From: Dyella subtropica
GTDB lineage: Bacteria; Pseudomonadota; Gammaproteobacteria; Xanthomonadales; Rhodanobacteraceae
Assembly: GCF_026283965.1 (NCBI RefSeq)
Contig: NZ_JAPDPD010000003.1
Location: 124,001-188,000, forward strand
Length of the DNA: 64,000 nt
Direction of reading: 5' to 3'
How positions within the stretch are numbered: position 1 is the first letter of the stretch; every line of letters begins with the position of its first letter. The notes beneath the pieces were generated by a model. That model was not told the DNA's origin, did not search any database, and was given only the letters and a program-made list of their open reading frames with translations. The translations under genes were made by a program, and so were the position numbers. Below are positions 1 through 5,877 of the stretch, one piece after another.

Positions 1-1194
1 CGCAACTTCGTACAGATCCTGCGTAGCGGAGCCCTGGGTCGAAAGTCGCTGGGCACGCGGCCCAAGCGTTTGGTGCAGCAATGGCTGACGCGGGCGACGA
101 CTGAGCAGCTTCTGGCTGCGGCAATCGGAGAGCAGCCTTCGTTGGCGGACGTGATCCGCATGGTGCATCCACAGCCGCAGGACGCCGCGCGCGAGGCGCT
201 GTACGCGTGGTTGATCGGCAAGCCGTATCAGGCCGAAGCGTTGCCGTCGAAGGTGCGCGAGTACGAGGCGTTCAAGGCCGATCCTGCGGGCGAGGTGCCG
301 GACCTGTCGTTCCAGTACCTCACGGCGATGCCGCTGACGACGAAGCAATGGGCGGCGATTGCGGTGCGTAGTTCGTGGCAGGCCACGCGAATGAACCTCA
401 ACACCTTCTTGCGCAAGGGCGTGTTCGAGAATCCCGCCGTGGTGTGGCAGATGGCGGCGCGGTTACGCAGCAAGGAGGCCATCCGCAAGGCACGGGTGTT
501 CCCGTACCAGTTGATGGTCGCCTACCGCGCCGCCTCCGGGGCAATGCCTGAGGCGATCGCTGATGCCTTGCAGGACGCGATGGAAATCGCGACTGCCGCA
601 GTGCCGAAGCTGTCGGGCCAGGTCGCGCTGGCGATCGATGTCTCCGGTTCGATGCAGTCGCCCGTGACTGGCTATCGCCGCGGTGCCACCAGCGTCGTGA
701 CCTGCGTCGAAGTGGCAGCGTTGATCGCCGCCTGCATCAAGCGTAGCAACCCTGGCGCACGGGTGATTCCGTTCGCCGACAAGGTGCGAGAGCTCAAGCT
801 CAACGCGCGTGACAGCGTGATGAGCCAGGCTCGGGAAATAGCACACATGGTCGGCGGCGGTACCTGTGTGAGCGCACCGCTGGCGCAACTGAACAGCGAG
901 CGAGCGGCACCGGACCTGTTGGTGATCGTTTCAGACAATCAAAGCTGGATGGATACGCGTAAGGGCGGCAGTACCGAAACCATGCGTCAGTGGGCCGCGC
1001 TGAAGGCGCGCAACCCGGCGGCGCGGCTGGTCTGTATCGACCTGCGGCCCTACGCGACCAGTCAGGCGCAGGAGGCGCTGGATGTGTTGCACATCGGCGG
1101 CTTCAGCGACGCCGTGTTTGACCTGCTCGCTTCGGCGGTTCAGGGCAATCAGTCGAGCCGTTGGGTGGAGCGCATCGAGGCGATCGAGATATAG
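1..1194 (+). CDS. rsr: Ro60/Rsr TROVE-domain RNA-binding protein (5' truncated by window edge)
   Basis: The reading frame is open from base 1, so the start lies outside the window; 397 residues are visible. The N-terminal visible part is the end of a TROVE HEAT-like ring (NFVQILRSGALGRKSLG). The C-terminal part is a von Willebrand A domain with a metal-binding DVSGS motif at about nt 637-651. Ro60 homologues are ring proteins that bind Y RNAs and misfolded RNA ends, and bacterial Rsr works with exoribonucleases in RNA quality control (family knowledge). Three Y RNA-like genes and rtcBA follow on the same strand, matching the rsr-yrlA-rtcBA organisation known from enterobacteria. In that setting the operon is usually driven by RtcR and sigma-54; any such promoter would be upstream of this window. 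Identification is firm. Confidence 0.93.
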   Translation, partial: RNFVQILRSGALGRKSLGTRPKRLVQQWLTRATTEQLLAAAIGEQPSLADVIRMVHPQPQDAAREALYAWLIGKPYQAEALPSKVREYEAFKADPAGEVPDLSFQYLTAMPLTTKQWAAIAVRSSWQATRMNLNTFLRKGVFENPAVVWQMAARLRSKEAIRKARVFPYQLMVAYRAASGAMPEAIADALQDAMEIATAAVPKLSGQVALAIDVSGSMQSPVTGYRRGATSVVTCVEVAALIAACIKRSNPGARVIPFADKVRELKLNARDSVMSQAREIAHMVGGGTCVSAPLAQLNSERAAPDLLVIVSDNQSWMDTRKGGSTETMRQWAALKARNPAARLVCIDLRPYATSQAQEALDVLHIGGFSDAVFDLLASAVQGNQSSRWVERIEAIEI

Positions 1195-1217
1195 CCGTCA
1201 TGGAAGGCGGCGCGCTA

Positions 1218-1243
1218 CCCCGGCAGGAATGAGCCTGCCGGGG
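1218..1243 (+). terminator. 10-bp perfect hairpin after rsr
   Basis: CCCCGGCAGG, a six-base AATGAG loop, then CCTGCCGGGG. It lies 24 bases after the rsr stop and has no following T-run. It may therefore protect or process the rsr mRNA 3' end, or separate rsr from the Y RNAs, rather than act as a classical intrinsic terminator. Confidence 0.55.
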
Positions 1244-1293
1244 CCGAGTGAGGACGAAGGAGAACAGACCGCACAGTCTAAAGATTTGGTTTG

Positions 1294-1392
1294 GCAACGA
1301 ATGCCGGTGAGAGCTACTTGGAAAGCCTTCGGGCGAAGGGTTCAAATCCCGACCTGTATCGCAGGATTGCTCTTGCCACTACTTGTCGTTGC
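1294..1392 (+). ncRNA. Y RNA 1, divergent member of the array
   Basis: The ends pair perfectly: GCAACGA at 1294-1300 with TCGTTGC at 1386-1392. Just inside are the sequences shared with the two downstream units: CGAATGCCGG on the 5' side and CACTACTTGTCG on the 3' side, which fit the conserved Ro60-binding stem of bacterial Y RNAs. A second helix pairs AGAGC 1310-1314 with GCTCT 1369-1373. The inner module differs from the other units. It has hairpins CCTTC/GAAGG (1326-1339) and CCTG/CAGG (1353-1365) and a T-loop-like GGGTTCAAATCCC at 1338-1350, but no D-arm and no acceptor-like helix. I infer a Y RNA with an altered or degenerate effector module. Exact ends are unknown. Confidence 0.7.
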
Positions 1393-1410
1393 ATCTTGTT
1401 TCAACGGTTC

Positions 1411-1541
1411 GGCAGCGAATGCCGGCGGACCTACTAGCCTATGAAGCTCCGTGTCGCGGGTTCGACCCCCGCCGCCATCGCCACTGTGATGGCGTAGCTC
1501 AGTGGTAGAGCAGGATTGGTTCGTCACCTCTTGTCGCTGCC
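1411..1541 (+). ncRNA. yrlA: Y RNA 2, YrlA-type with permuted tRNA-like module
   Basis: The outer helix pairs GGCAGCGA (1411-1418) with TCGCTGCC (1534-1541). The Ro60-binding motifs are CGAATGCCGG and CACCTCTTGTCG. Inside, a complete tRNA-like module runs in permuted order. First comes a T-arm (GCGGG, loop TTCGACC, CCCGC, about 1455-1471), then the acceptor 3' strand CGCCATC, an 8-base loop GCCACTGT, the acceptor 5' strand GATGGCG (1488-1494), TA, and a D-arm GCTC-AGTGGTA-GAGC (1497-1511). The 7-bp acceptor helix is perfect. This is the architecture described for YrlA RNAs, where the acceptor end is closed instead of bearing a free CCA. The loop here happens to encode GCCA just after the acceptor strand. 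Confidence 0.85.
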
Positions 1542-1567
1542 TCCATGGCATCAGGTTTGTGTTTATC

Positions 1568-1696
1568 GCGGCGAATGCCGATGGACTTACTAGCCTTCTA
1601 AGCTCCAGGTCGCGGGTTCGAGTCCCGCCGCCATCGACACTGTGATGGCGTAGCTCAGCGGATAGAGCGGGATCGTTCATCACCTCTTGTCGTCGC
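1568..1696 (+). ncRNA. yrlA: Y RNA 3, YrlA-type with permuted tRNA-like module
   Basis: The outer helix pairs GCGGCGA (1568-1574) with TCGTCGC (1690-1696), with one G-U pair. Ro60-binding motifs CGAATGCCG and CACCTCTTGTCG match unit 2. The permuted tRNA module has an AGGTC variable-loop-like lead-in, a T-arm GCGGG-TTCGAGT-CCCGC (1612-1628), acceptor strand CGCCATC, loop GACACTGT, acceptor strand GATGGCG (1644-1650) and D-arm GCTC-AGCGGATA-GAGC. It is about 80% alike to unit 2 over the module, so the two look like a tandem duplication. The acceptor helices are identical, so cross-pairing between units is possible in a long precursor. Confidence 0.85.
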
Positions 1697-1709
1697 ACCC
1701 CGAACAACC

Positions 1710-1732
1710 GGCCAGCGCCTTTTGCGCCGGCC
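1710..1732 (+). other. Hairpin between Y RNA 3 and the rtcB ribosome-binding site
   Basis: GGCCAGCGC, loop CTTTT, GCGCCGGCC; nine pairs with one internal A-C mismatch. It sits 16 bases before the rtcB start, next to the AAGGAAG ribosome-binding site. There is no T-run. It could mark a processing site that frees the Y RNAs from the rtcBA mRNA or tune rtcB translation (inference). Confidence 0.5.
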
Positions 1733-1747
1733 CTCAAGGAAGTCACC

Positions 1748-2968
1748 ATGAACACCCGCAACTACGACGTTATCAACGAAGCCGGCGCTGTGCCGATCAA
1801 GCTATGGACCCGCGGCGTGCCGCTGGAGGACGAAGCGCGCGAGCAGCTGCTGAACATCGCCCGCCTGCCATTTATCCACGGCTGGGTGGCTGTGATGCCA
1901 GACGTGCACCTCGGCAAGGGCGCGACGGTAGGTTCAGTGGTGCCCACGGTGGGCGCCATCGTGCCGGCGGCGGTAGGTGTGGATATCGGCTGCGGCATGA
2001 TCGCCGCAAGGACCACGCTGACTGCGAGCGATCTGCCCGATGATTTGCATGGCATCCGCTCTGCCATTGAGTGCGCGGTACCTCATGGCCGCACGGTTGG
2101 TCACCGCGATAAGGGCGCTTGGGCCACGCCGCCGCAAGCAGCGCTGGACGGCTGGGGCACCCTCCACGAAGACTTCGCGCGCGTCGTCGAAAAGCATCCC
2201 AAGCTGGCCCGCACCAACAATCTCAATCACCTCGGCACACTGGGTACCGGCAACCACTTTGTGGAAGTCTGCCTGGACGAGGAGCAGCGCGTGTGGTTCA
2301 TGCTGCACTCCGGCTCGCGTGGCGTCGGCAACGCGATTGGCACGCACTTCATCGAGCTGGCCAAGCAGGACATGCGCCGCTGGATGATCAACCTGCCCGA
2401 TCAGGATCTCGCCTATCTGCCGGAAGGCAGCGAACATTTCGGCGACTACGTGTTCGCGGTGGATTGGGCGCAGCGCTTCGCGCGCACCAATCGCGCGATC
2501 ATGATGCGACACGTGGTGGAAGCGGTGCGCAAGGTGATCCCCAAGCCGTTCGAAGCCGAGGCCGAGGCGGTGAACTGCCATCACAACTACGTCAATCGCG
2601 AGCATCATTTCGGCAAGGACGTGCTGGTGACGCGCAAGGGCGCGGTGAGCGCTAAGCGGGGCGAGTTGGGCATCATTCCCGGCAGCATGGGCGCAAAGAG
2701 CTTTATCGTGCGTGGGCTCGGCAACGCGGATAGTTTCCATAGCTGCAGCCACGGCGCAGGTCGCGTCATGAGCCGCACCGCCGCGCGCAAGCTGATCACT
2801 CTGGAACAGCACCGTGAAGCCACCGCGCATGTGGAGTGCCGCAAGGACGCCGAGGTGATCGACGAATCGCCTGCGGCTTACAAGTCCATCGATGCAGTGA
2901 TGGCCGCGCAGCAGGACTTGGTGGAAATCGTCCACACCCTGCGCCAGGTCGTATGCGTCAAGGGTTGA
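1748..2968 (+). CDS. rtcB: RNA-splicing ligase RtcB
   Basis: This 406-residue protein is a full-length RtcB. The enzyme joins RNA 2',3'-cyclic phosphate or 3'-phosphate ends to 5'-OH ends using GTP and Mn2+. Metal- and GMP-binding signatures are visible: GVDIGCGM near residue 75, GTGNHF near 167, HSGSRG near 188, and SFHSCSHGAGR near 325, which holds the histidine that is guanylylated in the family. The start ATG follows AAGGAAG by six bases. It sits directly downstream of three Y RNA genes and 31 bp upstream of rtcA, so it forms the catalytic core of the RNA-repair operon. Substrates may include damaged tRNA or the Y RNAs themselves, but that is inference. Confidence 0.96.
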   Translation: MNTRNYDVINEAGAVPIKLWTRGVPLEDEAREQLLNIARLPFIHGWVAVMPDVHLGKGATVGSVVPTVGAIVPAAVGVDIGCGMIAARTTLTASDLPDDLHGIRSAIECAVPHGRTVGHRDKGAWATPPQAALDGWGTLHEDFARVVEKHPKLARTNNLNHLGTLGTGNHFVEVCLDEEQRVWFMLHSGSRGVGNAIGTHFIELAKQDMRRWMINLPDQDLAYLPEGSEHFGDYVFAVDWAQRFARTNRAIMMRHVVEAVRKVIPKPFEAEAEAVNCHHNYVNREHHFGKDVLVTRKGAVSAKRGELGIIPGSMGAKSFIVRGLGNADSFHSCSHGAGRVMSRTAARKLITLEQHREATAHVECRKDAEVIDESPAAYKSIDAVMAAQQDLVEIVHTLRQVVCVKG

Positions 2969-2999
2969 TAGAAGCAGGTAGAGGAATAGGGAACGCGTT

Positions 3000-4013
3000 A
3001 TGTTGGAGATCGATGGTCAGGATGGCGGCGGACAATTGTTGCGCACGGCGCTCGCGTTGAGCCTGTGCACAGGTGAGTCTTTTCGCATGGAGCGCATCCG
3101 CGCGCGGCGCGCGCGTCCGGGGCTGATGCGCCAGCACCTCACCGCCGTGCAGGCGGCCAGCCAGGTGGGCGCCGCTCAGGTGAGCGGCGCCGAGCCCGGT
3201 GCCACTACGTTGGAATTCATACCGGGTCCGATCCGTGGTGGCGATTATCATTGGCCGATTGGCACAGCCGGTTCCACCACCTTGGTGCTGCAAACCGTGT
3301 TGCCTGCGCTATGGCTGGCTGGTCAGCCAGCGCGGTTGCGCCTGGAGGGCGGCACGCACAATCCGCTGGCGCCAAGTGCGGACTTTCTCGCTGAGAGCTT
3401 CCTGCCGCTGCTTCGCCGGATGGGCCTAGGTGTGTCGTTGCAGCTGGAGCGACATGGCTTCTACCCCGTCGGCGGCGGCGCGCTGTTATTGGAAGTGGCG
3501 GCGAGCGAGAAGCCCGCGCCGCTACATCTGCCCGAGCGCGGCGCGCTGTGTGGTCTGTCTGCTACGGCGCTGATGTCGTCCGTGCCGGGCCGAGTCGGGG
3601 AACGCGAGTTGGATGCGGTGCGCCGTCGCTTGCCGATTGCGGATGAGCACAGGCATATCCGCCAGGCCACTGGATCACCCGGACCTGGCAATGCGTTGAT
3701 GGTGCGTGTGGAAAGCGCCGAGGTGTGCGAACTGTTTACCGCGTTCGGTGAGCGCGGTGTCAGCGCCGAACGCGTCGGCGAGCTGGTTTGCGACGAAGTA
3801 CGGAGCTACCTGGATAGCGGAGTGGCGGTTGGCCCCTACCTGGCGGACCAGCTGCTGCTGCCGTTGGCGTTGGCCGGCGCTGGCAGCTTCAGCACGCAGA
3901 CCCCAACGTCGCACGCACGCACCAACGCGGCGCTGATCGAGAAGTTCCTGCCTGTGCAGATCGACTTCGAAGAACAACAGCACGATCGTTGGCAGGTCAC
4001 GGTCAGTAGTTGA
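3000..4013 (+). CDS. rtcA: RNA 3'-terminal phosphate cyclase RtcA
   Basis: 337 residues, normal length for the family. RtcA converts RNA 3'-phosphates to 2',3'-cyclic phosphates with ATP, producing ends that RtcB can ligate. The N-terminus DGQDGGGQLLRTALALSL and the central HNPLAPSADFL are typical of the cyclase fold, and the C-terminal TSHARTNAAL carries the histidine that is adenylylated in characterised enzymes. The gene starts 31 bp after rtcB and is presumably co-transcribed. It ends six bases from the convergent ribokinase stop codon, leaving no room for a separate terminator. Confidence 0.95.
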   Translation: MLEIDGQDGGGQLLRTALALSLCTGESFRMERIRARRARPGLMRQHLTAVQAASQVGAAQVSGAEPGATTLEFIPGPIRGGDYHWPIGTAGSTTLVLQTVLPALWLAGQPARLRLEGGTHNPLAPSADFLAESFLPLLRRMGLGVSLQLERHGFYPVGGGALLLEVAASEKPAPLHLPERGALCGLSATALMSSVPGRVGERELDAVRRRLPIADEHRHIRQATGSPGPGNALMVRVESAEVCELFTAFGERGVSAERVGELVCDEVRSYLDSGVAVGPYLADQLLLPLALAGAGSFSTQTPTSHARTNAALIEKFLPVQIDFEEQQHDRWQVTVSS

Positions 4014-4019
4014 TCTCTT

Positions 4020-4913
4020 TCAGCCCTGGTCGGCAAGCCACGCCTCGAGCTCGTTATGTCGGGGCATGCCGCCCTGCGCACCAAGCCGGGAGACTGACAG
4101 TGCCGCTGCGGCGCAGGCTATTCGCACGGCGGCCGGCAGGCCTTTGCGCAGGAAAACGGCGAGTGCGGCATTGAAGGTATCGCCGGCGCCGGTAGTGTCG
4201 ATCACGTCAACTTTGAAGCCGGGCTGGTGCACCAGCTCGGCGCCGTCGGCGTACCACGCGCCTTCGGCACCACGAGTGAGGACGACCGGACAGGGGGCGC
4301 GAAGCATCAACGCCCTGAAATCCTCGTGCTCGTCGGCGCCCAGCAGCGTGGCGAGTTCGTGTTGGTTCGGCGTGACGTAGCGCGCCAGCTTGAGCCATTC
4401 CACCGGCAGCTGTCGTGCTGGCGCAGGGTTGAGGATGACCGGCACGCCCAGGCGATGCCCAAGGCGAAGCGTGGCCTCCACGGTTTCCAGCGGAATTTCC
4501 ATCTGCACCAGCATGGCGTCGGCTTGCGCGATGGTGCTTTGTGCTTGCTCGACGTGCGTTGGCGTCACGCGCGCGTTGGCGCCGGGCACGACAACGATCT
4601 GGTTTTCGCCGCCGGCCACCGTGATCGAAGCCGTACCGCTGCCGCAGTCGGCGATGCGACGGACGTGTTCGGTCGCCACGCCTTCGTGTGCGAGGCCGTC
4701 ATGCAGCTGCTGGCCGAAGGTGTCGTCACCCACGGCGCCGACCATGCAGACCCGCGCGCCAAGTCGTGCTGCGGCCACCGCTTGGTTGGCACCCTTGCCG
4801 CCGTGCACGGTGAGGAATCGATCGCCGAGCAGTGTTTCACCGGGAGCGGGAAAACGCAGTGCCAGCGTCACCAGATCCATGTTGATGCTGCCCACTACGA
4901 CGATGCGTGTCAT
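4020..4913 (-). CDS. rbsK: Ribokinase (PfkB family)
   Basis: 297 residues. The protein phosphorylates ribose at O5 with ATP, feeding free ribose into the pentose phosphate pool. The PfkB signatures are clear: VGSINMDLV at the N-terminus, GGKGANQAVAAARLG near residue 40, and DTTGAGDTFNAAL near 245 with the catalytic aspartate. I placed the start at MTRIVV, preceded by GGGAG seven bases upstream; an in-frame ATG seven codons earlier lacks a better site. It is a lone gene with no ribose transporter or rbsR next to it, convergent with rtcA. A role in salvaging ribose from RNA turnover would fit the neighbourhood but is only a guess. Confidence 0.9.
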   Translation of the reverse strand: MTRIVVVGSINMDLVTLALRFPAPGETLLGDRFLTVHGGKGANQAVAAARLGARVCMVGAVGDDTFGQQLHDGLAHEGVATEHVRRIADCGSGTASITVAGGENQIVVVPGANARVTPTHVEQAQSTIAQADAMLVQMEIPLETVEATLRLGHRLGVPVILNPAPARQLPVEWLKLARYVTPNQHELATLLGADEHEDFRALMLRAPCPVVLTRGAEGAWYADGAELVHQPGFKVDVIDTTGAGDTFNAALAVFLRKGLPAAVRIACAAAALSVSRLGAQGGMPRHNELEAWLADQG

Positions 4914-5051
4914 GCCGCTGCTCCCAAAGCCCATGTTCCCAGAAGGCGGAGAGCATAGCCGCTACAAGCGTCCAGCCTTGAAAGCTGCACCCGCGAACCC
5001 GAGTTGATGACGATCCCTGCAATACCCCCAAGCGAATTGAGGAGAGTCCGC

Positions 5052-5750
5052 ATGATCGATCTTTACTACTGGCCCACACCCAACGGCCACAAGATCACCA
5101 TGTTCCTGGAGGAAGCGGGCCTGCCCTACACCCTCAAGCCGGTGAACATCGGCAAGGGCGAGCAGTTTGAGCCGTCGTTTCTGAAGATTTCACCGAACAA
5201 TCGCATGCCGGCCATCGTCGATACTGCACCGGCCGACGGCGGCGCGCCGCTGAGTGTGTTCGAGTCGGGCGCGATCCTGCAGTATCTGGCGGACAAGACC
5301 GGCCGTTTCATGCCAGCGGATGTGCGTGGCCGCTTCAAGGTGTTGGAATGGGTGTACTGGCAGGTGGGCGGCCTGGGGCCAATGCTGGGGCAGAATCACC
5401 ACTTCAACCGCTATGCGCCGGAGAAGATCCCGTACGCCATCGACCGCTACGTTAATGAAACGCGCCGGCTCTACGGGATATTGAACAAACAGCTGGATGG
5501 CCGTGCTTTTATCGCCGGCAAGGACTACACCATTGCCGATATGGCCGCCTATCCATGGATCGTGCCGTACGAGGCGCAGGGCATGTCGCTGGACGACTTC
5601 CCACACCTGAAAACCTGGTTCGAGGCGGTCCATGAGCGGCCGGCCACCAAGAAGGCCTACGAGATCGGCGAGTCGATCAAGGGCCGTTTCGACCTGACCC
5701 AGGACGAAGAAGCCCGGAAAGTGCTGTTCGGCCTGGGTGCGAAGGTCTGA
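5052..5750 (+). CDS. yfcG: YfcG-type glutathione S-transferase / disulfide-bond oxidoreductase
   Basis: 232 residues. The N-terminal thioredoxin-like domain opens with MIDLYYWPTPNGHKI, very close to E. coli YfcG, and includes the glutathione-binding stretch SPNNRMPAIVD and FESGAILQYLA. The all-alpha C-terminal domain ends near GRFDLTQ. YfcG-like enzymes have glutathione-dependent disulfide reductase activity and little classical transferase activity (family knowledge). The chosen ATG follows GAGGAGAG by five bases; an upstream ATG at 5004 in frame has no ribosome-binding site. It is transcribed alone and is followed by a strong hairpin. Confidence 0.92.
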   Translation: MIDLYYWPTPNGHKITMFLEEAGLPYTLKPVNIGKGEQFEPSFLKISPNNRMPAIVDTAPADGGAPLSVFESGAILQYLADKTGRFMPADVRGRFKVLEWVYWQVGGLGPMLGQNHHFNRYAPEKIPYAIDRYVNETRRLYGILNKQLDGRAFIAGKDYTIADMAAYPWIVPYEAQGMSLDDFPHLKTWFEAVHERPATKKAYEIGESIKGRFDLTQDEEARKVLFGLGAKV

Positions 5751-5760
5751 TGTCCCTCAC

Positions 5761-5782
5761 GTCGCATTCACCTGAATGCGAC
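5761..5782 (+). terminator. Terminator-like hairpin after the GST gene
   Basis: GTCGCATTC, loop ACCT, GAATGCGAC, nine perfect pairs ten bases after the stop. The downstream CCTTCCTT is only weakly T-rich. Confidence 0.6.
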
Positions 5783-5877
5783 GCCCTTCCTTGACAGACA
5801 GTGCTGGCATCGCGCGGCGTGACGCGTTCTAATCCGCGTTTGTTCTTGCGCCTTATCCGTAGTCCAAGGAAGTTCCC

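Noticed and set aside
1488-1639. An ordinary tRNA with a long insertion, reading acceptor and D-arm from unit 2 and T-arm and acceptor from unit 3
   Set aside because: The outer stems pair within each permuted unit (1411 with 1541, 1568 with 1696), Ro60-binding motifs lie in the supposed insertion, and there is no anticodon arm. The permuted YrlA reading accounts for all parts.
1342-1761. Minus-strand reading frame of 139 codons across the Y RNA genes
   Set aside because: It contains GGGTRTRD-type peptides, the well-known artefact of translating the antisense of tRNA T-arms. The plus-strand RNA structure explains the sequence.
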